Source of the DNA: an uncultured Lachnospiraceae bacterium
GTDB taxonomy: Bacteria > Bacillota > Clostridia > Lachnospirales > Lachnospiraceae
NCBI GenBank assembly: GCA_948470335.1
Contig: CAOKOL010000023.1
Span: 1-64,000 of the forward strand
Length of the DNA: 64,000 bases
Direction of reading: 5' to 3'
Below the pieces are notes generated by a model. It was not told where the DNA came from. It saw only the letters and a list, made by a program, of their open reading frames with translations, and did not search any database. Positions 44,566 to 54,469 of the stretch are shown here, one piece after another; positions within the stretch are counted from its first letter, which is position 1; each line of letters begins with the position of its first letter. Both the position numbers and the translations under genes were made by a program.

Positions 44566-45519
44566 TTATTCCCGATCCAGCACTAGCCGGGCCGCGCCGT
44601 ACATCCCCGCATCGTTGCCCAGGGTGGCCAGGCCGACTTTTGCCCTGCCTTTCCCCATTACGGTAAAAGTCTCATAGTACTCCTCTATGATATCCAGCAG
44701 AAACTGTCCCGCCTTTGACACACCGCCGCCGATGACAAAAATCTCCGGGTCCGTGATATGGCTGATATAGTGCATGGCCAGAGCCAGATAACGCATACTG
44801 GTGCGGACGGCCGAAAGGGCCAGAACATCCCCTGCTTTTGCGGCATCCAGAACGGCTTTGCAGCTAAAAGCGGCATCTCCCTTCCGAAGAACCGACGGCT
44901 CGTCCGAAGCTTCCAGCATCTGCCGGGCCACCCTTACGATGCCGGTAGCGGAGGCGTACTGTTCCAGACAGCCATGGTTGCCGCAGTTGCAGGAATCCGG
45001 TTCGTCAAAATTCACCAGAATATGACCGATTTCGCCGCCCATGCCGCGGAAACCTGCCACAACGCTTTCGTTCACCACAACGCCGCCGCCTACGCCCGTA
45101 CCAAGGGTAAACAGCATAATACTCTTATGTCCTTTGCCGCCGCCCTGCCACATTTCGCCCAGAGCCGCCACATTGGCGTCGTTTCCTGCTTTCACATACA
45201 TGCCGTTCAGCAGTCTGCTCAGTTCCTTCTCCGGATTCGTCTCCTGCTTCCAGCCCAGATTGACGCAGACCGCCACATTGCCGTCAGGCGTAACGGGGCC
45301 GGGTACGCCGATGCCGGCCCCCAGAATGTCCTCCGTTCCGATTCCGTGCCTGTCCAGATATTCCCGAACAGAGGCGGCAATATCCGGCAGGATATGCGCT
45401 CCGTTTTCTTCCCTCCGGGTAGGAATCTCCCATTTATCCAGAATCACGCCTTCCGAGGACAGCAGGCCGATCTTCGCTGTGGTACCGCCCACGTCGATAC
45501 CGATACACTGTTTCGCCAT
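44566..45519 (-). CDS. glk: ROK family glucokinase
   Basis: A 317-residue ROK kinase that phosphorylates glucose with ATP. It starts GIDVGGTTAKIG (ATP-binding), has FTLGTGVGGGVVV, the substrate-binding GGEIGH and the zinc motif CNCGNHGCLE. The length is typical. It is the last gene of a run with galE and metK; there is no binding domain for DNA, so it is an enzyme and not a ROK repressor. Confidence 0.94.
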   Translation of the reverse strand: MAKQCIGIDVGGTTAKIGLLSSEGVILDKWEIPTRREENGAHILPDIAASVREYLDRHGIGTEDILGAGIGVPGPVTPDGNVAVCVNLGWKQETNPEKELSRLLNGMYVKAGNDANVAALGEMWQGGGKGHKSIMLFTLGTGVGGGVVVNESVVAGFRGMGGEIGHILVNFDEPDSCNCGNHGCLEQYASATGIVRVARQMLEASDEPSVLRKGDAAFSCKAVLDAAKAGDVLALSAVRTSMRYLALAMHYISHITDPEIFVIGGGVSKAGQFLLDIIEEYYETFTVMGKGRAKVGLATLGNDAGMYGAARLVLDRE

Positions 45520-45627
45520 ATCACACAGCCTCTCTTACTTTTATTTCCGCATATGCCATATCGGCTTTCCGACCCATTCTCATCTACAGCGGTCAGATCG
45601 GCCGCACGGCATACTTCCATTGATTTT

Positions 45628-46647
45628 TTATTCTTCTCCATACCCTTCCGGGTTATTTTTCTGCCATCTCCAGGAATCCTCGCACATTTTATCCAGATCC
45701 CGCTGCGCCTTCCAGCCCAGTTCCTCTCCCGCTTTGGAAGGGTCCGCATAGCAGGTGGGCACGTCGCCGGGACGGCGGGGCTGAATCTCGTAAGGGATCT
45801 CCATTTCCGCCGCTTTGCCGAAAGCATGAACGATATCCAGTACGCTGTAGCCGGTTCCGGTACCCAGGTTGTAGGTGAAAACGCCGCCGTTTTCCTTGTC
45901 CATTTTCTCAATGGCCTTCACATGGCCCACTGCCAGATCGGTCACATGGATATAATCCCGCACGCCGGTTCCGTCAGGTGTGTCATAATCGTTTCCGAAC
46001 ACACGCAGGAAAGGCAGCTTGCCGATGGCCACCTGGGTAATATAGGGCATCAGGTTATTGGGAATGCCTTTGGGGTTTTCTCCGATCCGGCCGCTCTCAT
46101 GGGCGCCGATGGGATTGAAGTAGCGCAGCAGCACCACATTCCATTCAGGGTCCGCAAAAGACATATCCCGGAGAATGTCCTCAATCATCAGTTTGGTTCT
46201 GCCATAAGGATTGGTAACGGACAGAGGGAAATCCTCTTTGATGGGCACGGTCTCCGGATTTCCGTATACGGTGGCGGAAGAACTGAACACCAGCTTTTTC
46301 ACACCATGATTCCGCATCACGTCGCAGAGAACCAGGGTTCCTGAAATATTATTGTAGTAATACTCCCAGGGCTTGCTCACCGATTCGCCCACCGCCTTAA
46401 AACCTGCGAAATGAATAACGGAATCAATCTGCTGTGCGCCAAACACACGCTCCAGCCGGCTTCTGTCCAGAATATCCACCTCGTAAAAAGTCAGCTTCTT
46501 TCCGGTGATTTCCTCCACCCGTCTCAGAGATTCCTGGGAGGAATTGGAAAGGTTGTCCACTACCACTACTTCGTAGCCTGCATTTAACAGCTCCACACAG
46601 GTATGGCTGCCGATATAGCCGGCGCCGCCAGTTACTAAAATTGCCAT
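45628..46647 (-). CDS. galE: UDP-glucose 4-epimerase
   Basis: A 339-residue extended short-chain dehydrogenase that interconverts UDP-glucose and UDP-galactose with bound NAD. The nucleotide loop GGAGYIGSH is at 7-15, the catalytic serine is in SSSATVYG, and Tyr-x3-Lys is YGRTK. The start at 46647 has AAAGGAG 7 nt upstream, and a hairpin repeat ends 19 nt before the ATG. It is probably co-transcribed with glk for galactose metabolism or sugar-nucleotide supply. Confidence 0.96.
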   Translation of the reverse strand: MAILVTGGAGYIGSHTCVELLNAGYEVVVVDNLSNSSQESLRRVEEITGKKLTFYEVDILDRSRLERVFGAQQIDSVIHFAGFKAVGESVSKPWEYYYNNISGTLVLCDVMRNHGVKKLVFSSSATVYGNPETVPIKEDFPLSVTNPYGRTKLMIEDILRDMSFADPEWNVVLLRYFNPIGAHESGRIGENPKGIPNNLMPYITQVAIGKLPFLRVFGNDYDTPDGTGVRDYIHVTDLAVGHVKAIEKMDKENGGVFTYNLGTGTGYSVLDIVHAFGKAAEMEIPYEIQPRRPGDVPTCYADPSKAGEELGWKAQRDLDKMCEDSWRWQKNNPEGYGEE

Positions 46648-46666
46648 AATATACTCCTTTGAATTA

Positions 46667-46810
46667 AGTTCCGCAACTACCCTCCCAGGCCCCCCTTACT
46701 CTGGAAAAATTTCCAGCCGCTTTGCGTCTGCAAATCTTTCTGGGGGCCTGTACGGTCCGTTGCTGTTTGAAGTGAGTTCCGCAACTACCCTTCCGGGTCC
46801 GCTGCTGTTT
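46667..46810 (-). repeat. Hairpin repeat and mini-copy (before galE)
   Basis: A full copy at 46667-46768 has GCAAC/GTTGC ends and AGGCCCCC/GGGGGCCT in the upper stem, a further co-varying version of that stem. A second element at 46775-46810 keeps only the two ends (AGTTCCGCAAC... GCTGCTGTTT), having lost the middle 65 or so bases. The full copy lies 19 nt before the galE ATG and follows metK. Confidence 0.9.
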
Positions 46811-46911
46811 ATCTGCGTTCCGAATATCTGTATATTCACAGGCAGGGCGGCCGGAATACAGCCCCCCTGTCAGATTATTTTTTCAATTTTTTGTCAGTTT
46901 GTCAATACTTT

Positions 46912-48099
46912 TTAAAGATATTTTTTTAAAATTTCCGCTTTATCCGTTCGCTCCCAGGACAGATCCAAGTCGTCGCGGCCGAAATGGCCGTAAGCCGCCG
47001 TCTGCTTGTAAATGGGACGGCGCAGATCCAGCATCTTGATAATGCCGGCAGGGCGCAGGTCAAAGTTTTCTCTGACGATCTCCACCAGCTTTTCATCGGA
47101 CAGCTTCCCGGTGCCGAAGGTGTCGATCATGACAGACGTCGGCTGTGCCACGCCGATGGCATAGGAAAGCTGGATTTCACATTTGTCCGCCAGTCCGGCT
47201 GCCACGATGTTTTTCGCCACATAGCGGGCCGCATAGGCTGCGGAACGGTCTACCTTGGTGCAGTCCTTTCCGGAGAATGCGCCGCCGCCGTGACGGGCAT
47301 AGCCGCCGTAAGTGTCTACGATAATTTTCCGGCCGGTCAGTCCGCTGTCGCCGTGAGGACCGCCGATTACGAATCTGCCGGTAGGATTAATAAAGAACTT
47401 GGTGTTCTCATCCACCATATGAACGGGCAGCACCGGCTCAAACACATATTTTTTGATATCCTCGTGGATCTGCTCCTGGGTCACGTCTTCGCTGTGCTGA
47501 GTGGACAGCACCACCGCATCCAGACGTACCGGTCTGCCGGCCTCGTCATATTCCACCGTTACCTGCGTTTTCCCATCCGGACGCAAATAATTCAGCGTTC
47601 CGTTTTTTCTTACCTCCGTCAGCTTTCTGGCCAGCTTATGCGCCAGGGCGATGGGATAAGGCATCAGCTCCGGCGTCTCATTGGTGGCATAGCCGAACAT
47701 CATGCCCTGATCGCCTGCGCCGATGGCTTCAAGCTGTTCGTCGCTCATCTGGTTTTCACGGGCTTCCAGCGCTTTGTCCACGCCCATGGCGATATCAGAG
47801 GACTGCTCATCCAGCGCCACCACCACGCCACAGGTATTGGCGTCAAAGCCGTATTTCGCTCTGGTATAGCCGATCTCGGCCACGGTTTCCCGTACCAGCT
47901 TCTGAATATCCACATAAGCTTTCGTGGTAATCTCTCCCATCACCATCACAATACCGGTGGTACAGCAGGTTTCGCAGGCTACCCGGCTCATGGGGTCTTT
48001 GGCCATCAATGCGTCCAGGATCGCATCTGAGATCGCATCGCAGATTTTGTCAGGATGTCCTTCGGTTACTGATTCTGAGGTAAATAAACGTCTTTCCAT
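46912..48099 (-). CDS. metK: S-adenosylmethionine synthetase
   Basis: A 395-residue methionine adenosyltransferase, which makes SAM from methionine and ATP. Signatures are [12 protein letters not shown] at residues 9-20, [12 protein letters not shown], and [19 protein letters not shown]. The length is normal. A hairpin repeat lies 21 nt before the ATG. The nearest upstream promoter region carries a SAM-I riboswitch at 50021-50119, with a lipoprotein gene in between, so SAM feedback control by readthrough is likely. Confidence 0.97.
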   Translation of the reverse strand: MERRLFTSESVTEGHPDKICDAISDAILDALMAKDPMSRVACETCCTTGIVMVMGEITTKAYVDIQKLVRETVAEIGYTRAKYGFDANTCGVVVALDEQSSDIAMGVDKALEARENQMSDEQLEAIGAGDQGMMFGYATNETPELMPYPIALAHKLARKLTEVRKNGTLNYLRPDGKTQVTVEYDEAGRPVRLDAVVLSTQHSEDVTQEQIHEDIKKYVFEPVLPVHMVDENTKFFINPTGRFVIGGPHGDSGLTGRKIIVDTYGGYARHGGGAFSGKDCTKVDRSAAYAARYVAKNIVAAGLADKCEIQLSYAIGVAQPTSVMIDTFGTGKLSDEKLVEIVRENFDLRPAGIIKMLDLRRPIYKQTAAYGHFGRDDLDLSWERTDKAEILKKYL

Positions 48100-48120
48100 G
48101 TGTTTCCCTTTCTTTAATTG

Positions 48121-48262
48121 AGTTCCGCAACTCCCCTCCCAGACCCCCTGACTCTGGAAAAATTTCCAGCCGCTTTGCGTCTGTAAATCTTTCCGGGGGC
48201 CTGTACGGTCCGTTGCTGTTTTGATTGAGTTCCGCAGCTCCCCTTCCGGCTTTATCCGGTTC
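48121..48262 (-). repeat. Hairpin repeat and mini-copy (before metK)
   Basis: A full copy lies at 48121-48222 (GCAAC/GTTGC, inner GGAAA-ATTT with AAAT-TTTCC), 21 nt before the metK ATG. A degraded mini-copy with AGTTCCGCAGCTCC and a GCTGCC-like end lies at about 48228-48262. The upper stem CAGACCCCC/GGGGGCCTG has one mismatch in this copy. Confidence 0.88.
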
Positions 48263-48273
48263 GCTGCCTCTGG

Positions 48274-49923
48274 TTATCGGCCCAGCTCCCGGTTCAGCAT
48301 ACGGAGACTTTTGATACAGCCGCCCTCCCGGCCGTCCATATCGTAGAGCATACCGTTCTGAACATGAGCATATACCTTTAAGTTATCTATATAGACTGTC
48401 CCACCGCTTTGGATGGTCAGAGTATAGTCTTTCGTATTGGAAAAATCAAGCTGCCAGCTTACGTTCTGCCCCGGCTTGCAGGAAACCGTAACCGGTTCCT
48501 CCTGCCCCAGCGTCACTGTCAGGGCAGTCTCCGACTCGCAGGAATACTGTCCGGTCACATAGATCCTCTCTTCCCCGGTATCGGTCTTTCTGCCCGGCGG
48601 GATATTCTGCCGGATCAGCGCCCCGGCTTCCAGCCTTGCCTGCATGGAGCCGTTTTCTTTTGCCGCCCTGACTTCCCCTTCCGTCTCCCATCCTGCAAGG
48701 CCAAGGGCAAACTGCGGGTTGTACAGCAGATCCACTCCGTAATCCTGATAGGTCCACACGCCATAGCCCATGGTTTTTTCCGCCAGTATTGGATGGACGC
48801 GCTCCAAATAATCATTGAGCTGATCTTCCCTGATCTGGGCATTGTTTTCATACCCCGGCGTATTGTCCGCATAGAGGAACTGATCAATATACACGTCTTT
48901 TCCCTGATTCTTCTCCAGAAGCCCGCTCAGGATGGTCCCGGTCATCGCCATGGCTTCCTCACAGCTCACCCGCTCTCCCTGATTGGCAAACCCCATGGGA
49001 ATACCGTACATCACCGCAGTATAATCGGCCGTCTGACAGCCATAAGTAGCCTCATGGCCGTAATAATAGGAATTCCCCTCCCGATCCGCCGCCAGGTCCG
49101 CATCCAGCCGCACCTCCATGGACAGATTCGGAAACACATTCTGGGATTCCGCCAGCAGCCGGTTCAGATAGTCGTCATAAAAATCAAAAAACAATTTCAG
49201 CGCCGGGCTTTCCTGTGAGGGAAACCAGATCTGGGAATAGTCCGTGAAATTCTCTCCATACCATTCATTCACCTGTTCCAGCGGATACCGTTCTTCCAGA
49301 TAGCGGTGATAGCCGATAAACGCTCCTTCTTCTGCCCCCAGCTTTTCAGCCCCCAGCGCCTTGGCCGTGTAAGTATAATTCCAGAAATCCTCCCAGCACA
49401 GAAAGCCCCCCAGAAAGCAGTCATAAGCCGAAGCGATCTGGTAAACCTGGTCCAGATAGGAAAGCCAGGCATCCTCGTAAGCCGGATCTCCCATCAGGTT
49501 ATAATAACGGGGAAGAACGCTGTCCGCCTCATAATAGTCCCAGGTGTAGCCCATCCGCAGCATAACGCCCAGATTCCTTTCCCCCGCCTTTTCCAGCACC
49601 AGCCGCAACTGATCCGCCGCATAATCATTCAGTTGTCCTCCCCGGATCTCCGGCTGAAACTCCCGCCAGGGAAGCACCAGAATAATGCTGTTAAACCCGT
49701 CGGCCGCGATCCGGTCAAGCTGTTGGTCAATCCGGTCCAGTTCACAGTTCCAGAAATTCACCGCCCATCCGTCTCCGAAATAATGGGCGGATTTCAGATA
49801 ATCCTGATGAAGCACGGGCACCTGCTCCAAAGGCGGCGCGGACACCGGCAGTCCGGAACGGCAGCCCGCGCAGAGAATGATAAGCGCCGATATGCAGATT
49901 ATAAATTTTCTCAGTTTTCTCAT
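48274..49923 (-). CDS. Lipoprotein with glycoside hydrolase-like barrel
   Basis: A 549-residue exported protein. The start at 49923 gives a classic lipoprotein signal, MRKLRKFIICISALIILCAGC; longer frames add only six to eight residues. The body begins with FGDGWAVNFWNCELDRIDQQ and FNSIILVLPWREFQP, and includes GGFLCWEDFWNYT and MEVRLDAD, typical of a TIM-barrel glycosidase (GH5/GH42-like). A C-terminal beta domain (about 410-540) may bind carbohydrate. Two acidic residues (WED, and the aspartates of VRLDAD or YIDQF) are catalytic candidates. It lies between a SAM riboswitch and metK. Confidence 0.7.
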   Translation of the reverse strand: MRKLRKFIICISALIILCAGCRSGLPVSAPPLEQVPVLHQDYLKSAHYFGDGWAVNFWNCELDRIDQQLDRIAADGFNSIILVLPWREFQPEIRGGQLNDYAADQLRLVLEKAGERNLGVMLRMGYTWDYYEADSVLPRYYNLMGDPAYEDAWLSYLDQVYQIASAYDCFLGGFLCWEDFWNYTYTAKALGAEKLGAEEGAFIGYHRYLEERYPLEQVNEWYGENFTDYSQIWFPSQESPALKLFFDFYDDYLNRLLAESQNVFPNLSMEVRLDADLAADREGNSYYYGHEATYGCQTADYTAVMYGIPMGFANQGERVSCEEAMAMTGTILSGLLEKNQGKDVYIDQFLYADNTPGYENNAQIREDQLNDYLERVHPILAEKTMGYGVWTYQDYGVDLLYNPQFALGLAGWETEGEVRAAKENGSMQARLEAGALIRQNIPPGRKTDTGEERIYVTGQYSCESETALTVTLGQEEPVTVSCKPGQNVSWQLDFSNTKDYTLTIQSGGTVYIDNLKVYAHVQNGMLYDMDGREGGCIKSLRMLNRELGR

Positions 49924-49977
49924 AACCATTTTCACCCGAATCCTCATAGGGAAGTTCGCAGGACTTTCCTATGATAC

Positions 49978-50003
49978 AAAAAGGAGCCCGCAAAAGCGGA
50001 CTC
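49978..50003 (-). terminator. Expression-platform terminator of the SAM riboswitch
   Basis: On the minus strand GAGTCCGC, loop TTTT, GCGGGCTC form a stem followed by CTTTTTGT. It lies between the aptamer and the lipoprotein gene. The segment GGATTC just before it could pair with GAGTCC to make an anti-terminator. Confidence 0.88.
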
Positions 50004-50020
50004 GTTCTATCGGGAATCCA

Positions 50021-50119
50021 CCTTATTGTTCGATCACTCGCTCAGGTAGGCACCTTCCTGACATCAGGGGTTGCCGTGACTTCACAGATCCTATGTATCT
50101 CCATCACTCTGAATAAGGG
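50021..50119 (-). promoter_or_regulatory. SAM-I (S-box) riboswitch
   Basis: Read on the minus strand, P1 is CCTTATT (5') with AATAAGG (3'). Inside lie CAGAGTGATGGAG, GTGAAGTCACGGCAACC, the perfect P3 hairpin CCTGATGTCAGG and AAGGTGCC, in the order and spacing of the S-box core (AGAG, GGAG, TGAA, GGCAACC, GGTGC). A terminator with T-tract follows. High SAM should therefore stop transcription of the downstream lipoprotein, metK, galE and glk. The region 50120-50212 should contain the promoter; the best weak match is TGAACA and TATTCC. Confidence 0.88.
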
Positions 50120-50212
50120 AATATCTTACTCTGTATTAGATTGTTCAGGCGGCACACCGTCTCTGCGGCGCCCCGCTTTCTTCTGTGGCTGACGTCACTC
50201 CGGTCCCGCAGC

Positions 50213-51505
50213 TCAGCCCACGCGCAGCTTAAACTTCTGGACGCCTCTTTCATCAGTCACCTGTTCTATCATAGCACCAAGGCTCTGTAATTTCAAGTCA
50301 AAATTTTCATAGCCCCGCTGAATATATTCAATATCATCCACAACCGTATAGTCGTCGGCTGCCAGTCCGGCGATCACCAGTGCGGCGCCGGCCCGCAGAT
50401 CAGGCGCGCTGACATGAGCGCCGTTAAAACACCTGATCCCGTCAATCACCGCCACATTGCCCTCCACTTTGATCGAAGCGCCCATGCGGCTTAGCTCATC
50501 CACATATTTAAACCGATTCTCAAAAATACTTTCCGTCACAATACTGGTCCCCTCCGCCAGTGCAAGCGCCACCGCCATCTGGGGCTGCATATCCGTGGGA
50601 AATCCCGGATAGGGAAGGGTCTTTACCTGAGTGTGCCGCATACGGGGCTTTCCCACCACCCGCAGGGCATCGTCAAACTCCACCACCTCGCATCCCATCT
50701 CCAGAAGTTTTGCGCTGATGGCTTCCAGATGTTTGGGAATCACGTTCCGCACCATCACATCCCCTTTTGTCACGGCGGCCGCCATCATAAAAGTACCCGC
50801 CTCGATCTGATCGGGAATAATAAAATACTCCGTGCCGTGGAGGCGCTCCACGCCGTTAATCCGGATTACGTCGGTGCCGGCGCCCTTGATATTCGCCCCC
50901 ATGCTGTTCAGCATATTGGCCACGTCCACCACATGGGGCTCCTTGGCCACATTCTCAATAATTGTGCGTCCCTCCGCAAGAACGGCAGCCAGCATAATAT
51001 TAATGGTGGCGCCCACGGAGATCACATCGAGGAAAATATGATTGCCTCTTAACTTATTGGCTCTGACTGCCACAGCGCCCTTTTCAATATGATTCACGCC
51101 TCCCAGCGCAGTAAACCCTTTCAGATGCTGGTCGATGGGCCTGGTACCGATATTGCAGCCTCCCGGCAGCGCCACCAGCGCCTCTTTATACTTGCCCAAA
51201 AGTGCGCCCAGCAGATAATAGGATGCACGGATCCGCCGGATGGATTCATACTGCACGCTCACGGTATTGATGGTCCTTCCAATAATCCGTACGCTGTGCT
51301 CATTGATCCGCTCTACGATGCCGCCGATTCCTTTGATCGCGTCCAGCATCACGTTGGTATCCCTGACATTGGGGAGGTTCCCGATCGTCACGGGTTCATC
51401 CGTCATGATCGCGGCGGCCAAAATACCCAATGCTGCATTTTTCGCTCCGCCGATAGACACGTCGCCCACTAACGGATTGCCGCCTTTCATAATATACTGA
51501 ATCAT
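50213..51505 (-). CDS. murA: UDP-N-acetylglucosamine 1-carboxyvinyltransferase
   Basis: A 430-residue MurA, the first committed enzyme of peptidoglycan precursor synthesis, moving enolpyruvate from PEP to UDP-GlcNAc in the cytoplasm. It has the start GGNPLVGDVSIGGAKNAAL and the two inverse alpha/beta barrel halves. The PEP-loop residue usually cysteine lies in LPGGCNIGTRPID, which keeps the Cys, so fosfomycin sensitivity is expected. The start at 51505 follows AAAGAGG. Low-GC Gram-positives often have two murA copies. Confidence 0.96.
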   Translation of the reverse strand: MIQYIMKGGNPLVGDVSIGGAKNAALGILAAAIMTDEPVTIGNLPNVRDTNVMLDAIKGIGGIVERINEHSVRIIGRTINTVSVQYESIRRIRASYYLLGALLGKYKEALVALPGGCNIGTRPIDQHLKGFTALGGVNHIEKGAVAVRANKLRGNHIFLDVISVGATINIMLAAVLAEGRTIIENVAKEPHVVDVANMLNSMGANIKGAGTDVIRINGVERLHGTEYFIIPDQIEAGTFMMAAAVTKGDVMVRNVIPKHLEAISAKLLEMGCEVVEFDDALRVVGKPRMRHTQVKTLPYPGFPTDMQPQMAVALALAEGTSIVTESIFENRFKYVDELSRMGASIKVEGNVAVIDGIRCFNGAHVSAPDLRAGAALVIAGLAADDYTVVDDIEYIQRGYENFDLKLQSLGAMIEQVTDERGVQKFKLRVG

Positions 51506-51670
51506 AAGTTCCTCTTTCTTCCTGACGCAGCGGGCCCAAAGCCCCTGTCTATTATGGCAAATGTGTAAAACACATCAAATTTCCGAAATTCTGATAACCC
51601 TTTTTCTATCTGATTATATCATAAGATTCCTTTTTGTAAAATCCTTTTTTCCGTGCAGCCATTTCAGCGG

Positions 51671-54238
51671 TCACGGAATGTATCCGATGAAAACATTTCC
51701 GTTCCCCTCAAAATACCGGGCTGCGTCGTCAATTTCCATAGAGGTCTCCTCCCCCGTGACAGGGCTGTGCAGATACAGATCCTGATAGCCGTAGCCCGTA
51801 ATCAGCACCGCTCCCTGATCCTGGGTACGGGCAATAATCGGATAGCCAAAGGAAAGGTAATAATAAAGCACCTGTTCCAGCCCGCAGCCGGTCAGATCGT
51901 GGCCGTTGCCCGGCATCTTTTCTCCCAGAATATCCGCCGGTTCTCTGCCCTCATCCAACAGCTCGGCCGCATTGACCGTCTCCCCCGCCATCTTTACCAT
52001 CGTTTCCAGGCAGGCCGCCAGACTGTCCTCTCTTGAATGGGCGGCCACGGCGGGTACCGTAATCCTCCGGCCATTCTGCGCAAGGTAGCCTCTCCGAAGC
52101 ACATAATTCCCGTCTCCGTACACGACCGTCCCTACGTCGTCATATGTCAACTGAATCGCCTCCGCTGCCGTGCCGCAGATTTTCTGCAGCTTTCCGTAGG
52201 AAAAAGCATAGTAATTGGTATCTTTTTCCTGGCTGCCCTTCTGCCCCTGCAGACTGATCTCATTGGTTCCGGCAATGATACCGGAAGGGCTGGTCACCGT
52301 CATCTCCCGCACATCGGCGCTGCCTCCCAGATTTTTCGAGACGGCATATACGGTCCTCCTGAATTCGGAATTATTCGCCATCAGCACCTGGGAGGTATCC
52401 TCCTCCCTTGTAGCGTTCTGAATCAGCGCGTCCTCCTGAATTTCCCGGTACTCTCCGCCGGTCATCTTTTGCATCCGATACAGTTTGATGCTGCCAGGCT
52501 CCACGCCTACGCCGGAAATGTAAACACCGCTCTTTTCATATCTGGTTTCCGGTTCGGGCGTCTGGCCGTAAACCTCCAGGGCATACATCGGAAACAGCTC
52601 CGATGTCAGTCCCTCCGCCGCATCCACGTCCGTTTCCCTCGCAATACCGCAGATCAGATCTTTTTCGATAAAATCCAGCGCCCGGATGCACTCTCCCTCT
52701 TTCGCCTGAATCGTATACTGTTCTACCGTATCCAGGTTCAGCACGTGAATCTGTGTCCCATGCCGGATATCTTTTCCGTCCTGCCATGCGATCACACTGC
52801 TGTCGCCGCTGATGGCCATGCCGTCTTCCTTTACCTGTTCTACCACTATGACAAACTCATCGCCCTCAAAATCAATGGCATAAATACTGCTGCCGAACAT
52901 CAGATAAAACAGCCCGGACCGGCTCAGATAGGACAGCGTCCCCACTTCTTCTTTCAGCACCTGATAGGGCATGTCAGAAGGCAGATAAAAGATCTCCGAC
53001 AGTTCATTGGCCGTCCGGTTATATTCATAAAAAGACATGCCCACACAGCCCTCATGAACGCCGTTATTCATATATCCATAGACGAAAAAATGAATATTCC
53101 CCTCATTGTCCGCTTCAACGATCTGAATTTCATGTTCCCGCAGACTGTTCCGGATATCCTGCTCCCCTTCCCACTCAAAGCTGAATACCCTGACCAGTTC
53201 TCCGGTCTGACCATGACAACTCCAGAGCTGCCCGTTCACCGCAAATACGGTCCACTGGCCGTCGTCGCTTTTCAGCGCCTGAATCCCCTCCGCCTCCTGG
53301 ATCCCCAGATCAATGGACCGATCCGACACCGACAGATGCGCCGGATCAAAGATCTGATTCATGGTCCGCTGAAACGTCAGCACGTACCACTGGGCCTCCG
53401 ACCATTGGACACAGTAAAATTCTTCTATGCGGTAAAGATCGGTCTGATTCTCTCTGTCCGGATTCTCCGCCTCCGCCAGATAGGACATGGTAAAAGAACC
53501 GATTGTCTCATTCATATCCTTGATGGAAATTTCCGGCTCCGTCGCCTGCCGGGGACTTAAGTCTCCCCAGGTAATCTGAGAGAAGGTGGAATGCAGCGTG
53601 ACATTCGCCAGAGTCGTCCGGTCCGCCGTGGTCTGCTTCATATAAATCACCAGTTCCTCCGACAGCGCTGGATCAAAGGTTTTGTCATGAAAATCCTTTA
53701 CGAAGTCCATCATCTCCCTGGTGTGGAACTCTTCCGCCAGGGTAATCCGGGTATAATAATAAACGGCCGGTTTGGACTCTGTCGATAAAATCAGCGTCAG
53801 AAGATATTCCTTTTCCGGCTCCAGCAGGTTCTGAATCGGCAGCCGGGCCGTTACCCGGTCCTCTGCCGCATCCCATTCTTTCAACTGCGTTTCTTCCACC
53901 AGGCGCTGCGTATCCAAGCTGCGGATCTCATAAGAAATATTGATGATTTCCTCACCGCAGTTTTCCGCCATAACCGTCAGCGTCCGATCCTCCGGCAGCG
54001 GCGTAACCGTATCTCTGGTGTACCGGGCCTGCATCCGTGTCTGATAACCGTGCAGGGCATTCACCTGCTCTCCTTCCACTTCCATATAAACCACAGGAAG
54101 CGACGGCCGCAGAGACGGCGCATAAATCTTGTCCTCCCCTTCCTCTCTGCGCATAAAAAAAACCACGCCCGCAACGGTGAAACAGAACACAAAAAACAGG
54201 ATCAGTATCCTTTTAAACACTTGATTGGTATGCTTCAT
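51671..54238 (-). CDS. Large membrane-anchored protein with C39-like C-terminal domain
   Basis: An 855-residue protein with one N-terminal membrane anchor (about 9-28, ILILFFVFCFTVAGVVFFM) and the rest outside. Residues 40-250 look like immunoglobulin-like or beta-rich modules; 290-640 contain repeated beta strands like a propeller. The C-terminal 130 residues resemble a C39-type papain fold: a cysteine in SLAACLETMVKMAG and the strand GAVLITGYGYQDLYLHSP. The usual histidine and aspartate are replaced (GAV, SP), so it is probably not an active peptidase. No family name can be given with certainty. It follows murA and may act in cell-wall assembly. Confidence 0.65.
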   Translation of the reverse strand: MKHTNQVFKRILILFFVFCFTVAGVVFFMRREEGEDKIYAPSLRPSLPVVYMEVEGEQVNALHGYQTRMQARYTRDTVTPLPEDRTLTVMAENCGEEIINISYEIRSLDTQRLVEETQLKEWDAAEDRVTARLPIQNLLEPEKEYLLTLILSTESKPAVYYYTRITLAEEFHTREMMDFVKDFHDKTFDPALSEELVIYMKQTTADRTTLANVTLHSTFSQITWGDLSPRQATEPEISIKDMNETIGSFTMSYLAEAENPDRENQTDLYRIEEFYCVQWSEAQWYVLTFQRTMNQIFDPAHLSVSDRSIDLGIQEAEGIQALKSDDGQWTVFAVNGQLWSCHGQTGELVRVFSFEWEGEQDIRNSLREHEIQIVEADNEGNIHFFVYGYMNNGVHEGCVGMSFYEYNRTANELSEIFYLPSDMPYQVLKEEVGTLSYLSRSGLFYLMFGSSIYAIDFEGDEFVIVVEQVKEDGMAISGDSSVIAWQDGKDIRHGTQIHVLNLDTVEQYTIQAKEGECIRALDFIEKDLICGIARETDVDAAEGLTSELFPMYALEVYGQTPEPETRYEKSGVYISGVGVEPGSIKLYRMQKMTGGEYREIQEDALIQNATREEDTSQVLMANNSEFRRTVYAVSKNLGGSADVREMTVTSPSGIIAGTNEISLQGQKGSQEKDTNYYAFSYGKLQKICGTAAEAIQLTYDDVGTVVYGDGNYVLRRGYLAQNGRRITVPAVAAHSREDSLAACLETMVKMAGETVNAAELLDEGREPADILGEKMPGNGHDLTGCGLEQVLYYYLSFGYPIIARTQDQGAVLITGYGYQDLYLHSPVTGEETSMEIDDAARYFEGNGNVFIGYIP

Positions 54239-54390
54239 AAACGACTGCTTTCTATTTTACGATCAGATAAATATGCTTTCAAGTTGATTGCCATACCTGC
54301 GTATCAAATGCTTTTCAGATATATACATATGCCGCAAAATCAGCCAAAATACGCCGCATGCGCATTCCGCCGGATATTCCGCAACGCAAA

Positions 54391-54422
54391 TATAGCCATG
54401 GCAGCCTGCTGCCATGACTATA
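54391..54422 (-). terminator. Hairpin terminator after the Lachnospiraceae hypothetical
   Basis: TATAG-CATGGCAGC and GCTGCCATG-CTATA pair with one mismatch around CT. On the minus strand ATTTGCG follows. It lies between the hypothetical gene at 54470 and the large anchored protein. Confidence 0.65.
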
Positions 54423-54469
54423 TTGTAAAGGCTGAAAGATAAAACTACAACCCATTTTTTTTTACAATT

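Noticed and set aside
52037..53560. 507-residue plus-strand frame opposite the large anchored protein
   Set aside because: Antisense shadow of a longer frame with a membrane anchor and normal composition; no ribosome site.
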